DNA of 64,000 nucleotides from an uncultured Fusicatenibacter sp. (GCA_902493585.1 CABUPZ010000002.1:25145-89144); one strand, 5' to 3'; numbered from the stretch's first letter, positions 8,137 to 17,088 are shown. Numbers and translations: made by a program. Notes: generated by a model from the letters alone, not told the origin.

Positions 8137-9135
8137 ATGGCAAAGAAGAAAAAGACAAATACCGTACAGGCGCCGGAATATACTCCTTACGACGTCAGTG
8201 GAACGATTCCGGCGGATGCTTTTGCGGTGCTGGGAGCGGATACAGAAAACATGGAGGCGATCAAACGTCCTTCCATCAGCTTTATGAAGGATGCATGGAA
8301 CAGGATCCGCAAAAGCAAAGTGGCGGTCGTATGTATGATCCTTCTGGCAATTATTATCCTGGGAGCAATCTTTTTCCCGATGGTGATTCCGTTTGACTAT
8401 GCAAAGCAGAATGTAGCCTTTCAGAATCAGCCGATGTTCACACCGGATTCCGTTACCGGACAGATGCACATTTTCGGTACCGATGCGCTGGGACGTGACG
8501 TGTTCGCGAGAATCTGGTACGGGGCGCGCGTCTCTCTGACCGTTGCGGTGGCGGTAGCCCTGATCGACTGTGTGATCGGCGTGATCTACGGCGGTGTCTC
8601 CGGTTATTTCGGAGGAATGATCGATAATATTATGATGCGTATTCTGGAAGTGATCAGCGGGATTCCGTATATGATCATCGTAATCCTTCTGATGACGGTG
8701 ATGGAGCGCGGAATCGGAACGATCATCGTTGCTTACTCCCTCACCGGATGGACCGGTATGGCCCGGCTTGTCCGCGGACAGGTGGTCAGCTTAAAGGAGC
8801 AGGAGTTTGTAATCGCGGCGAAGACTATGGGGGCGGGAGCAGGCCGGATCATCGGCAAGCATCTGGTTCCCAATGTACTGAGCGTTATTATTATCAATAT
8901 CACGCTGGATATTCCCAATGTCATCTTTACGGAGGCATTCCTGTCCATGCTGGGATTGGGTATCGCGCCGCCAAAAGCTTCCTGGGGAATCATCGCCAAC
9001 GACGCGATCAAGGTGTTCCAGATGTATCCGACACAGCTGGTCATCGTAGCGCTGTTTATCTGTGTAACTATGTTGTCCTTTAACCTGCTGGGCGACCAGC
9101 TGCGTGACGCATTTGACCCGAAATTGAGGAGGTAA
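8137..9135 (+). CDS. oppC: oligopeptide ABC transporter permease OppC
   Basis: Second permease subunit (DppC/OppC family), 332 residues. A soluble N-terminal extension of about 60 residues precedes the first helix (KVAVVCMILLAIIILGAIF); the segment HIFGTDALGRDVFARIWYGA is the family hallmark, and the EAA loop is EFVIAAKTMGAGAGRIIGKH. The OppC N-terminal domain and five further helices fit the normal layout. A ribosome binding site AAGGAATAAGAG precedes the ATG. Only 4 bases separate it from oppD. Confidence 0.94.
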   Translation: MAKKKKTNTVQAPEYTPYDVSGTIPADAFAVLGADTENMEAIKRPSISFMKDAWNRIRKSKVAVVCMILLAIIILGAIFFPMVIPFDYAKQNVAFQNQPMFTPDSVTGQMHIFGTDALGRDVFARIWYGARVSLTVAVAVALIDCVIGVIYGGVSGYFGGMIDNIMMRILEVISGIPYMIIVILLMTVMERGIGTIIVAYSLTGWTGMARLVRGQVVSLKEQEFVIAAKTMGAGAGRIIGKHLVPNVLSVIIINITLDIPNVIFTEAFLSMLGLGIAPPKASWGIIANDAIKVFQMYPTQLVIVALFICVTMLSFNLLGDQLRDAFDPKLRR

Positions 9136-9139
9136 GAGA

Positions 9140-10138
9140 ATGGAAGAGATATTGAAAATTGAAAATCTTCATGTTTCCTTTGATTCCTATGCAGGCGAGG
9201 TACATGCGGTGCGCGGCGTCAGTCTCGAAGTACACAAAGGAGAAGTGCTTGCCATTGTAGGTGAGTCCGGATGTGGAAAGAGCGTTACCGCCCAGACGAT
9301 CATGAAGCTGAATCCGATGCCTCCGGCACGTATCAAAGAGGGATCGATCACACTCTGCGGAAAGGATATCGTAGCAGCCAGTGAAAAAGAGATGCAGGGC
9401 ATCCGCGGACAGGTGGTCAGCATGATCTTCCAGGATCCGATGACCTGTATGAACCCGACGATGCGGGTCGGAAAACAGCTCACCGAGACACTGGTGAAAA
9501 AGGGAAAAATCAGCCGGAAGGACGCGGAGAAAGAAGCAGTCCGCCTGCTGAAAATGGTTCAGATCCCAAACGCGGAAGAACGTGCGAAACAGTATCCCCA
9601 TGAGTTCTCCGGCGGTATGAGACAGCGTGCGATGATCGCGATGGCGCTGGCATGCAATCCGCAGCTTCTGATCGCGGACGAACCGACCACCGCTCTGGAC
9701 GTGACGATCCAGGCGCAGATCATGCAGCTGATGGGAAAAATCCGCGAGGAGACAAAGACAGCGATCATCCTGATCACCCACGATCTTGGTGTTGTGGCAA
9801 ATCTGGCGGATCAGGTAGCCGTCATGTATGCGGGCAAGGTTGTGGAAAAAGGTACGGTAAGAGACATTTTCTACAAATCCGCACATCCGTACACGAAGGC
9901 GCTGCTGAAGAGCCTTCCCACCATCGATACCAAGAAAGAGGAAGAACTGATTTCGATTCCGGGAACCCCGCCGGATCTGTATGCACCGCCGCAGGGCTGC
10001 GGATTCGCAAGCAGATGCGAGCACTGCATGAAGATCTGCCAGGCCAACCAGCCGCCGGTCTTTGAGCTGGGAGAAGGCCATACCGCTTCCTGCTGGAGAC
10101 TGCATCCGGATTTCCCCGGAAAGAAGGAGGAGAAATAA
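9140..10138 (+). CDS. oppD: oligopeptide ABC transporter ATPase OppD
   Basis: ATP-binding subunit, 332 residues. Walker A is GESGCGKSVTAQ (about residues 39-50), the signature is FSGGMRQRAMIAMALA, and Walker B is LLIADEPTTALD. The C-terminal oligo_HPY extension carries IPGTPPDL and a Cys cluster (GCGFASRCEHCMKICQ) like that of transporters with an Fe-S or metal site in this tail. GAGG lies just before the ATG. The stop codon abuts the oppF start with no gap, so the pair is coupled and should act as an OppD/OppF heterodimer. Confidence 0.95.
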   Translation: MEEILKIENLHVSFDSYAGEVHAVRGVSLEVHKGEVLAIVGESGCGKSVTAQTIMKLNPMPPARIKEGSITLCGKDIVAASEKEMQGIRGQVVSMIFQDPMTCMNPTMRVGKQLTETLVKKGKISRKDAEKEAVRLLKMVQIPNAEERAKQYPHEFSGGMRQRAMIAMALACNPQLLIADEPTTALDVTIQAQIMQLMGKIREETKTAIILITHDLGVVANLADQVAVMYAGKVVEKGTVRDIFYKSAHPYTKALLKSLPTIDTKKEEELISIPGTPPDLYAPPQGCGFASRCEHCMKICQANQPPVFELGEGHTASCWRLHPDFPGKKEEK

Positions 10139-11098
10139 ATGAAGAAGCTGATTACTCTGGATCACGTGTCCAAACATTTCCAGGTAGGAAAAAACCAGAC
10201 ACTGGTCGCAGTCAATGATATTTCTCTTGATATCTATAAAGGGGAAACCCTTGGAGTGGTAGGCGAATCCGGCTGTGGAAAATCTACCCTCGGACGTGTG
10301 GTCATGGGAATTTACCAGCCGACCAAAGGCAAGATGCTCTACGACGGAAAGGAAGTCCGCTTGAAACGCACCAAAGACCGTTACGACTATTCCCAGAAAG
10401 CGCAGATCATTTTCCAGGATCCGTATGCATCCCTAAATCCCCGTATGACGGTGGGCAGCATCATTGCTGAGGGAATGGAAATCCACAAAATGTACGATAA
10501 GGAAAAGCGGATGCAGCGGGTGTATGAACTGCTGGAGACCGTAGGATTGAACCGGGAGCATGCGAACCGCTTCCCGCACGAGTTCTCCGGCGGACAGCGT
10601 CAGCGTATCGGAATCGCCCGCGCTCTGGCAGTGGAACCGGAATTTATCGTCTGTGACGAACCGATCTCCGCGCTGGACGTGTCCATTCAGAGCCAGATCA
10701 TCAACCTGCTGAAGAAACTCCAGCAGGAGCATGGCTTCACCTACATGTTCATCGCACACGACCTGAACATTGTCAAATACATTTCAGACCGTATTGCGGT
10801 CATGTATCTGGGAAATCTGGTGGAACTGGCGGACAGTGATGAAATCTATGCCCACACCCTGCATCCGTACAGCCAGGCACTGCTTGCCTCCGTACCGATT
10901 CCGGATCCGGACAAGGAAGCACAGAAAGAAGCACGGGTACTGTCCGGCGATGTGCCAAGCCCGATCAATCCAAAGCCAGGCTGCCCGTTTGCAAACAGAT
11001 GTGAGCATGCCACAGAAAAATGCCGCACCGAGTCCCCGAAACTCCGTGAGGTAAGACCGGGACACTTTGTTTCCTGTCATCTGGATTTTGATAAATAA
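10139..11098 (+). CDS. oppF: oligopeptide ABC transporter ATPase OppF
   Basis: Second ATPase subunit, 319 residues. Walker A is GESGCGKSTLGR, the signature FSGGQRQRIGIARALA, Walker B FIVCDEPISALD, and the switch histidine lies in FIAHDLNIVKYIS. The C-terminal extension ends with the Cys-containing CPFANRCEHATEKC. Length and motif order are standard. It closes the oppABCDF operon: a dispersed palindrome and then a strong intrinsic terminator follow within 115 bases. Confidence 0.95.
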   Translation: MKKLITLDHVSKHFQVGKNQTLVAVNDISLDIYKGETLGVVGESGCGKSTLGRVVMGIYQPTKGKMLYDGKEVRLKRTKDRYDYSQKAQIIFQDPYASLNPRMTVGSIIAEGMEIHKMYDKEKRMQRVYELLETVGLNREHANRFPHEFSGGQRQRIGIARALAVEPEFIVCDEPISALDVSIQSQIINLLKKLQQEHGFTYMFIAHDLNIVKYISDRIAVMYLGNLVELADSDEIYAHTLHPYSQALLASVPIPDPDKEAQKEARVLSGDVPSPINPKPGCPFANRCEHATEKCRTESPKLREVRPGHFVSCHLDFDK

Positions 11099-11131
11099 TC
11101 ATAGAATAGAATTATAGAATAAAAAGACAGA

Positions 11132-11159
11132 GTAACCGTTCCTGTGGCTGAACAGTTAC
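11132..11159. repeat. dispersed intergenic palindrome, copy 1
   Basis: GTAACCGTTC, eight bases, GAACAGTTAC: a near-perfect palindrome. The same unit recurs in at least six other intergenic positions of this window. Here it lies between the oppF stop codon and the terminator. Confidence 0.75.
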
Positions 11160-11162
11160 AGT

Positions 11163-11213
11163 GCAGAACCCTCCGGCAGAGAAGAAAAACTGCCGGAGGG
11201 TTCTGCGTTTTTT
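11163..11213 (+). terminator. intrinsic terminator of the opp operon
   Basis: A 16-17 base perfect stem (GCAGAACCCTCCGGCAG and its complement) with a 10-base A-rich loop, followed by CG and six T residues. Confidence 0.92.
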
Positions 11214-11245
11214 ATTGCTGTTTTCCCAATGGATGACAATCTGGT

Positions 11246-12106
11246 TTAGAAAGACATTTCATAATATTGTGTCTCTGTCCGTTCTTTGAAACCGCAGGAC
11301 TGATACAGAGGCAGCGCCGCCAGGTTCTCCCGGTCTACGCCAAGCGTGATCTCCCGGTCATCGGAAGCGCGGAGCTGTTTCAGAACCTGGGAGAGCATAC
11401 AGCGCCCAAGGCCCTGGTGCTGAACCTCCGGGTCAATACACAGACCAAACAGGTAATTGCCGTTTCCGGACTGCTCCACGGAGACACAGCCAACAGGCTT
11501 TTCCTGAAAAAGAGCGGCAAACAAAAGCGTATTCTTTCCGGAAAACGTCTGCCTGGTATACGTTTCGGAAACCTCCGGCGGATTCTGAAAAGCCCTGGAG
11601 GAAATGGAAACCAGCGCCGGAAGATCTGCCTCCCGCGCCAGCCGCAGAGAAAATCCCTCTTTCGGAGCACAGGGACGGCATCCGGAGGCGTCAAAAACCA
11701 TCAGAAACTCAGAATGAGAAAAGGAAACCGGATAATGAGAAAGAAACGCCTGCTGATTCTCAAATGCCTTTTCTGTTTTCAGAAGAACTTTCGAATAGTG
11801 ATACTTTTTCAGTTCCGTTCCAGCCTGCTGAAACAACGCCGAGAAGATCCCTTCCCCCCGTCTGGAAGGAAGTACACAGGCGGAAATCTCAGCAGACTCC
11901 CGGTCATCCGCATAAACCATCAAAAACCCGACAATCTCCGCCCCCTCCTGCGCCAGATAGAAAACCTTCATCTCCGGATAAGCCTTAAACTCCGAGCCAA
12001 GATAAATCTCATTATGCAAATGATCCCGCGAATTACAAAACCCGACAAACGCCCGGATCCTCTCTTTCTGTTCAGAAGAAAGCTCCGAATAAGTAGAATA
12101 ATCCAT
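11246..12106 (-). CDS. tandem-GNAT acetyltransferase-like protein
   Basis: 286 residues made of two GNAT folds in tandem. The N-terminal unit has VLPSRRGEGIFSALF (a motif A with R-x-G-E-G, about residues 79-93). The C-terminal unit has DPEVQHQGLGRCMLSQVL (about 231-248), a canonical Q-x-x-G-x-G acetyl-CoA pyrophosphate loop. The acceptor is unknown; double-GNAT proteins of this kind usually remain uncharacterised. Start at the ATG at 12106, where AAGGGAG lies 7 bases upstream; a longer in-frame ATG at 12124 overlaps the Shine-Dalgarno. It is convergent with oppF and shares that terminator region; it stands alone on the minus strand. Confidence 0.85.
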   Translation of the reverse strand: MDYSTYSELSSEQKERIRAFVGFCNSRDHLHNEIYLGSEFKAYPEMKVFYLAQEGAEIVGFLMVYADDRESAEISACVLPSRRGEGIFSALFQQAGTELKKYHYSKVLLKTEKAFENQQAFLSHYPVSFSHSEFLMVFDASGCRPCAPKEGFSLRLAREADLPALVSISSRAFQNPPEVSETYTRQTFSGKNTLLFAALFQEKPVGCVSVEQSGNGNYLFGLCIDPEVQHQGLGRCMLSQVLKQLRASDDREITLGVDRENLAALPLYQSCGFKERTETQYYEMSF

Positions 12107-12182
12107 ACAAAAACTCCCTTTCAAATCATAGAAAAAATCCTTATCTTATACATCATACCACAGATTTTACACACTTAAAAGC

Positions 12183-12199
12183 AACATTGTATCAATGTT
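12183..12199. promoter_or_regulatory. operator-like palindrome upstream of the GNAT gene
   Basis: AACATTG-tat-CAATGTT, a perfect 7+7 palindrome with a 3-base centre, about 80 bases upstream of the tandem-GNAT start in the divergent gap to the nitrilase gene. The size and symmetry resemble a dimeric repressor site, but no regulator gene is adjacent. Confidence 0.4.
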
Positions 12200-12405
12200 C
12201 TTAAATTGCATCGGATACCATTATATATTTGAAAATTCATTTCCGAAAATAGCAAAACCACTGCCACCCTACCGCCTGAAACACCCATCCCACCTGTCCC
12301 CGGCCGCTTTCGTCCCCCTTGTTTCGTCTCCTTTCCTGTGATAAAATACTGAAAGCAGAAGAAACAGGAAAAGCGGAAACCCATGTCCAAAGGAGGCGAA
12401 TCCCC

Positions 12406-13236
12406 GTGGAAAATTTTAAAGCAGGAATTGTTCAGATGGATTCCGGCCCGGATGTAGAAGAAAATATGCGGGCAGTGAGAGAATATACAGCGTACGCTGC
12501 GGCGGAAGGGGCGAAATTCATCATGTTCCCGGAAACCGTGGATTACATAGGTGCACAGATGGGACAGCATGCGGAACGTATTCCCGGCTATGTGACAAGA
12601 ACCTTTGCAGGACTCGCCAGACGGTATGGCGTTTATATCCACTGCGGCAGTATTACAGAAGCCGCGCCGGGCGGGAGACCGTTCAACACTACGCTGATGT
12701 TTGCGCCGGACGGACAGATCCGGGCGCTGTACCGGAAGCTTCATCTCTTTGATGTGGAACTGAAAGACGGTCCGTCATTCCGTGAATCCGACGAGATTGC
12801 TCCCGGTTCCGAGATTGTAGTGACGGAGCCGCACTTTGCATCGCTGGGGCTTTCCATCTGTTATGATATCCGTTTCCCGGAACTGTACCGTATGCAGGTG
12901 CAGAGCGGTGCGGAGGTACTTTGCGTGGCAGCGAATTTTACCCGGGAAACCGGAGAAAAACACTGGGAGACGCTGCTGAAAGCCAGGGCTGTGGAAAATA
13001 CCAGTTATGTGCTGGCAGCAGGACAGTGCGGGACGAAACGCGCCTTCGAGGCATACGGCCATTCCATGATCATAGATCCGTTGGGAGAGATCCTGGCGGA
13101 AGCAGGAGAAGAGCCGGAGGTCCTGATCGCGGAGTTGGACAGGGAACGGCTGGAAAACGCCAGAATGTCCCTGCCGTGCCTGGCAGGGCGCCGAGAGGAT
13201 GTTTATCAGATCAGTGGACGGATACGAAAGTACTGA
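12406..13236 (+). CDS. nitrilase-family carbon-nitrogen hydrolase
   Basis: 276-residue amidohydrolase of the CN_hydrolase superfamily. The catalytic triad is visible: Glu43 (FPETVDYIG), Lys111 (LYRKLHLFDVEL) and Cys152 (LSICYDIRFPELYR). The residues around Cys and the KLHLFD motif place it with the Nit1/Nit2 branch (omega-amidase or deaminated glutathione amidase type) rather than true nitrilases; the exact substrate is inferred only. The start is a GTG at 12406 with AAAGGAGG 9 bases upstream; the longer in-frame ATG at 12319 lacks a site. A dispersed palindrome and the alcohol dehydrogenase gene follow. Confidence 0.88.
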   Translation: MENFKAGIVQMDSGPDVEENMRAVREYTAYAAAEGAKFIMFPETVDYIGAQMGQHAERIPGYVTRTFAGLARRYGVYIHCGSITEAAPGGRPFNTTLMFAPDGQIRALYRKLHLFDVELKDGPSFRESDEIAPGSEIVVTEPHFASLGLSICYDIRFPELYRMQVQSGAEVLCVAANFTRETGEKHWETLLKARAVENTSYVLAAGQCGTKRAFEAYGHSMIIDPLGEILAEAGEEPEVLIAELDRERLENARMSLPCLAGRREDVYQISGRIRKY

Positions 13237-13248
13237 TCGGGTTTGACC

Positions 13249-13270
13249 ACCGTTCAGCCGGCTGAGCGGT
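13249..13270. repeat. dispersed intergenic palindrome, copy 2
   Basis: ACCGTTCAGCCGGCTGAGCGGT, symmetric about its centre apart from one mismatched pair; the fourth base would need to be C. It lies just after the nitrilase stop codon. Confidence 0.7.
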
Positions 13271-13337
13271 TATCGTGTTTGAATATTTGTTTCTGTTGAA
13301 ACGGAAGCGGAAAAGAAAAGAAAGGAAAAAGGAAACC

Positions 13338-14522
13338 ATGGAAAATTTTGTACAGTATACACCAACGGAAGTAATCTTTGGAAAAGGGACAGAAAATCAG
13401 GCCGGTGAGGAAGTAAAGAAATGGGGAGGAAGCAGAGTGCTTCTGGTTTACGGAGGCGGCAGTGCCGTCCGCAGCGGCCTGATCGGGCGGGTGGAGCAGT
13501 CTTTGAAAGAGTCAGGGATCGCCTATGAAGAATTCGGCGGGGTCAAGCCAAATCCCCGTCTTGCATTTGCGGAGAAGGGGGTGCAGAAGGCGCTGGCTTT
13601 TGGGGCGGACTTTATTCTGGCGGTAGGAGGCGGAAGCGCGATTGACACAGCGAAAGCCATCGCCCATGGCACTGCCAATCCGGAGGAGAAACTCTGGGAG
13701 ATCTGGACCGGAAAAGTGCCTCTGACCAGATCTCTGCCGGTTGCGGCAGTTCTGACCATCCCGGCGGCGGGAAGCGAGATGAGCGATTCGGCGGTACTGA
13801 CCAATGAGGAGATCGGAAAGAAGGCCGGGATCAACACACCGTTCAACCGGTGCCGTTTTGCGGTAATGAATCCGGAACTGGCGGCGACCCTTCCGGCGTA
13901 CCAGGTGGCATGCGGGGTGACGGATATCATGATGCATACCATGGAGCGGTATTTTATTCCGGGGATCCAGTGTGAAATGACAGACTGCATCGCGGAAGGA
14001 CTGCTGCGGACTGTGATCAGAAACGGAGCAAAAGTGTATGAGAATCCGGCGGATTATGACGCAATGGCGGAAGTGATGTGGTGCGGAAGTCTTTCCCATA
14101 ACAACCTTACCGAGTGTGGACGTGGAAAAGATTTTTCCGTTCATAAACTGGGACATGCCCTGAGCGCCAAATATGATGTGGCGCACGGAGCGTCCCTGGC
14201 GGCAGTATGGGGATCCTGGGCAAGATATCTGTATCAGGATCAGGCGCTTGGAAGGTTTGTGCAGTTTGCGGAAAATGTATGGGGAATTTCCAAAGAAGGG
14301 AAGTCGGAGCAGGAAACGGCGCTGGCGGGCATTGAAAAAACAGAGGAATTTTTCCGAAGCATCGGCATGCCGATCAGCCTTTCCCAGCTTGGCGTGCAGC
14401 CGGGGGAGCAGGAGAGAATGGAACTTTCTCTGGACGCTACCATGGGCGATACCGTGAAGCTGACCAGGATCCGTCCTCTCGGTGCAAAAGAGGTGAGTGA
14501 GATTTATCAGATGGCCATGTAA
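13338..14522 (+). CDS. iron-containing alcohol dehydrogenase
   Basis: 394-residue Fe-ADH of the butanol dehydrogenase (BdhA/YqhD-like) group, which reduces aldehydes with NAD(P)H in fermentation. Visible features: the nucleotide-binding GGGSAVRSG near residue 40, the GGGSAIDTAKAIA motif near 98-110, and metal ligands in GVTDIMMHTMERYF (Asp and first His) and in HKLGHALSAKYDVAHG (second and third His). Length is typical. The start at 13338 (MENFVQYTPTEVIFGKG) was preferred because AAAGGAAA lies just upstream; the frame extends to 13275 through a lysine/arginine-rich stretch that is not family-like. Specific alcohol unknown. Confidence 0.92.
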   Translation: MENFVQYTPTEVIFGKGTENQAGEEVKKWGGSRVLLVYGGGSAVRSGLIGRVEQSLKESGIAYEEFGGVKPNPRLAFAEKGVQKALAFGADFILAVGGGSAIDTAKAIAHGTANPEEKLWEIWTGKVPLTRSLPVAAVLTIPAAGSEMSDSAVLTNEEIGKKAGINTPFNRCRFAVMNPELAATLPAYQVACGVTDIMMHTMERYFIPGIQCEMTDCIAEGLLRTVIRNGAKVYENPADYDAMAEVMWCGSLSHNNLTECGRGKDFSVHKLGHALSAKYDVAHGASLAAVWGSWARYLYQDQALGRFVQFAENVWGISKEGKSEQETALAGIEKTEEFFRSIGMPISLSQLGVQPGEQERMELSLDATMGDTVKLTRIRPLGAKEVSEIYQMAM

Positions 14523-14531
14523 GCGGGAAGG

Positions 14532-14555
14532 AACCGTTCCGCTGGCTGAACGGTT
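14532..14555. repeat. dispersed intergenic palindrome, copy 3
   Basis: AACCGTTC, eight bases, GAACGGTT, just after the alcohol dehydrogenase stop codon. Copy 4 lies only 80 bases away. Confidence 0.75.
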
Positions 14556-14572
14556 ACAGCGGGAAAAAAGAA

Positions 14573-14602
14573 ATGACAAATCCCCGGCACCTATGCTATA
14601 AT
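14573..14602 (+). promoter_or_regulatory. candidate promoter for lepA
   Basis: ATGACA, an 18-base spacer and a consensus TATAAT, between two copies of the dispersed palindrome and about 95 bases before the lepA start. Confidence 0.6.
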
Positions 14603-14635
14603 TCACTGGAAATCGATTTTTTATGGGCGGATGCC

Positions 14636-14663
14636 GTAACCGTTCCGCTGGATGGACGGTTAC
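14636..14663. repeat. dispersed intergenic palindrome, copy 4
   Basis: GTAACCGTTC, eight bases, GGACGGTTAC, located inside the likely lepA leader, between the promoter and the ribosome binding site. In RNA it would form a hairpin ending about 35 bases before the start codon. Confidence 0.72.
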
Positions 14664-14697
14664 AAAAAATTATCCGGGAATACCAGGAGGAATAGAA

Positions 14698-16512
14698 TTG
14701 TCAGGAATTGAACAGAGTAAAATCCGAAATTTTTGTATTATTGCACATATTGATCATGGAAAATCCACCCTTGCGGACCGTATCATTCAGAAAACAGGCC
14801 TGCTGACCGAACGGGAGATGCAGGATCAGGTGCTGGACAACATGGATCTGGAACGGGAGCGCGGTATCACCATTAAGGCGCAGGCGGTCCGGACGGTTTA
14901 TAAGGCGCAGGATGGAGAAGAATATATCCTGAATATGATCGACACACCGGGCCATGTGGACTTTAATTATGAAGTATCCCGAAGCCTTGCCGCCTGTGAC
15001 GGCGCGATCCTGGTGGTCGACGCCTCTCAGGGAATCGAGGCGCAGACCCTTGCAAACGTTTATCTGGCGCTGGATCATGATCTGGATGTTTTTCCGGTCA
15101 TTAATAAGATTGACCTGCCAAGCGCCGAGCCGGAGCGTGTGATTGCCGAGATCGAAGACGTGATTGGCATTGAGGCGGAAGATGCCCCGCGTATTTCTGC
15201 CAAAACAGGAGAAAACGTGGATGCGGTTCTGGAACAGATCGTCAGCAAAATCCCGGCGCCCAAGGGAAGTCCGGAAAATCCGCTGCAGGCACTGATCTTT
15301 GATTCTGTTTACGATGCTTACCGCGGTGTTATTGTTTCCTGCCGTGTGATGGAAGGCACTGTGAAAAAAGGAACGAAAATCCGCATGATGGCTACGGGGG
15401 CCGTGGAGGAAGTCGTAGAAGTAGGATATTTTGGAGCAGGACAGCTGATCCCCTGCGATGAACTGAGTGCAGGAATGGTCGGCTATATCACTGCCAGCAT
15501 TAAGAATGTCAGAGATACCCGCGTGGGCGACACGATCACGGATGCGAACAATCCATGTGCGGAACCGCTTCCGGGTTACAAAAAAGTCAATCCGATGGTT
15601 TACTGCGGCATGTATCCGGCGGACGGCGCGCAGTACCAGGATCTGAGAGATGCGCTGGAAAAACTTCAGCTGAACGATGCGTCTCTGTTTTATGAACCAG
15701 AAACTTCCGCGGCGCTTGGATTTGGCTTCCGCTGCGGCTTCCTTGGACTGCTGCATCTGGAAATCATTCAGGAACGTCTGGAGAGAGAGTACAATCTGGA
15801 CCTTGTCACCACAGCGCCAAGCGTTATCTATAAGGTACACAAGACAGACGGAACCTGCATCGATCTTACCAACCCGTCCAATCTTCCGGATCCGTCAGAG
15901 ATCGACTATATGGAAGAGCCGCTGGTGCGGGCAGAGATCATGGTGACCACGGAATTTATCGGACCGATCATGGAACTGTGTCAGCAGCGCCGCGGTCAGT
16001 ATCAGGGCATGGAGTACATGGAGACAACCCGTGCGATGCTCCACTACCACCTTCCGCTGAATGAGATCATTTATGACTTTTTCGACGCGCTGAAATCCCG
16101 TTCCCGCGGATATGCGTCCTTTGATTACGAGCTGCTTGGTTATGAGCGCAGCGAACTTGTGAAACTGGATATTCTTGTAAATAAGGAGGAAGTCGACGCG
16201 TTGTCCTTTATCGTCTTTTCCGGTTCTGCTTACGACAGGGGAAGAAGGATGTGCGAGAAGCTGAAGGAGGAGATTCCAAGACAGCTGTTTGAGATTCCGA
16301 TCCAGGCGGCGGTCGGCTCCAAGATCATTGCCAGGGAGACGGTGCGCGCACTGCGCAAGGACGTGCTTGCGAAATGTTACGGCGGCGATATTTCCCGTAA
16401 GAAGAAGCTGCTGGAAAAGCAGAAAGAAGGAAAGAAACGTATGCGCCAGATCGGAAACGTAGAGATTCCGCAGAAAGCGTTTATGAGCGTTTTGAAACTG
16501 GATGAAAATTAA
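14698..16512 (+). CDS. lepA: elongation factor 4
   Basis: Ribosome-associated translational GTPase that back-translocates or remodels stalled ribosomes. 604 residues. G1 is AHIDHGKSTL near the N-terminus, G2/G3 include RERGITIKAQ and DTPGHVDFNYE, and G4 is NKIDLP. EF-G-like domains II, III and V and the LepA-specific C-terminal domain follow, with the conserved ending KKKLLEKQKEGKKRMRQIG. The start is a TTG at 14698 with AGGAGG 7 bases upstream, giving the usual N-terminus SGIEQSKIRNFCII; the frame upstream runs through the palindrome. Monocistronic, closed by a hairpin terminator. Confidence 0.97.
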   Translation: MSGIEQSKIRNFCIIAHIDHGKSTLADRIIQKTGLLTEREMQDQVLDNMDLERERGITIKAQAVRTVYKAQDGEEYILNMIDTPGHVDFNYEVSRSLAACDGAILVVDASQGIEAQTLANVYLALDHDLDVFPVINKIDLPSAEPERVIAEIEDVIGIEAEDAPRISAKTGENVDAVLEQIVSKIPAPKGSPENPLQALIFDSVYDAYRGVIVSCRVMEGTVKKGTKIRMMATGAVEEVVEVGYFGAGQLIPCDELSAGMVGYITASIKNVRDTRVGDTITDANNPCAEPLPGYKKVNPMVYCGMYPADGAQYQDLRDALEKLQLNDASLFYEPETSAALGFGFRCGFLGLLHLEIIQERLEREYNLDLVTTAPSVIYKVHKTDGTCIDLTNPSNLPDPSEIDYMEEPLVRAEIMVTTEFIGPIMELCQQRRGQYQGMEYMETTRAMLHYHLPLNEIIYDFFDALKSRSRGYASFDYELLGYERSELVKLDILVNKEEVDALSFIVFSGSAYDRGRRMCEKLKEEIPRQLFEIPIQAAVGSKIIARETVRALRKDVLAKCYGGDISRKKKLLEKQKEGKKRMRQIGNVEIPQKAFMSVLKLDEN

Positions 16513-16538
16513 AGAGATAAGTCTTTGAATACCATCGA

Positions 16539-16594
16539 AAATGAGGGCGTCCCTGGAGAGAGTGATATGCTCAGGGTCAGGGAGCCCTCATTTC
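16539..16594 (+). terminator. hairpin terminator after lepA
   Basis: AAATGAGGGC-g-TCCCTG pairs with CAGGGA-g-CCCTCATTT around a loop of about 20 bases; the 3' arm ends in TTT. It lies between the convergent lepA and the GtrA-like gene, so it may work in both directions. Confidence 0.7.
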
Positions 16595-16650
16595 GTAAGT
16601 GTTCTGTGTGAATGCGGCAGTTCGTTCGTGTTCGATGTACTGGTACGAGT

Positions 16651-17088
16651 TCAGGTATGAGTTTTGCGAAAGACGATCAGTTTACTGAGGATATAATTCA
16701 GCACAATGATCAGCACAGTAACGATCGCCTTGGCCCAGAAACCCTCAATCCTGAGAAAAGATTGACAGATGCCCATGCGGAACAGCAGGGACGGAAGAAA
16801 AATCTCGAACAATCCGGTAAAGACCCTGGCCCCGATAAAAAGGAAAAATTCCCGGAGTAGCGCCGTCAGACCGTGCGTTTTGGAATGAAAAACCAAAAAA
16901 CGGTTGGTAACGTATGCAAAAAGCACGGCGGCAAGCCAGGCAATGAAATTGCACATCACCATGGAATACGGAGATGCCAAAGACACCACGGTATAGACCA
17001 TCCAATTGACGACGGTCGCTCCGACACCCCAGAAGAGATAGGCGACAGCCTCGTTCTTAAACAGTTTTTTTACTTTTGTGATCAACAA
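16651..17088 (-). CDS. GtrA-family membrane protein (orphan)
   Basis: A 145-residue, four-helix membrane protein of the GtrA/DPMS2 family, which is thought to flip polyprenyl-phosphate-linked sugars. Family features are the Asn/Trp motif GVGATVVNWMVYTVVS, NFIAWLAAVLFAYVTNRFLVF and the ending NYILSKLIVFRK. An AAAGGAGG lies before two candidate TTG codons at 17088 and 17085; no ATG fits, and the frame extended to 17178 covers a palindrome. It is divergent from a Wzy-like gene and has no GtrB glycosyltransferase beside it, unlike the second GtrA protein at 45.9 kb. Function without a partner is inferred. Confidence 0.82.
   Translation of the reverse strand: MLITKVKKLFKNEAVAYLFWGVGATVVNWMVYTVVSLASPYSMVMCNFIAWLAAVLFAYVTNRFLVFHSKTHGLTALLREFFLFIGARVFTGLFEIFLPSLLFRMGICQSFLRIEGFWAKAIVTVLIIVLNYILSKLIVFRKTHT

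Noticed and set aside
7198..8469. 423-codon open frame antisense to oppB and oppC
   Set aside because: It mirrors two well-conserved permease genes, has His/Arg-rich low-quality composition and no ribosome binding site.
9080..10177. 365-codon open frame antisense to oppD
   Set aside because: Lies opposite a clear ATPase gene; no domain, no start signal.
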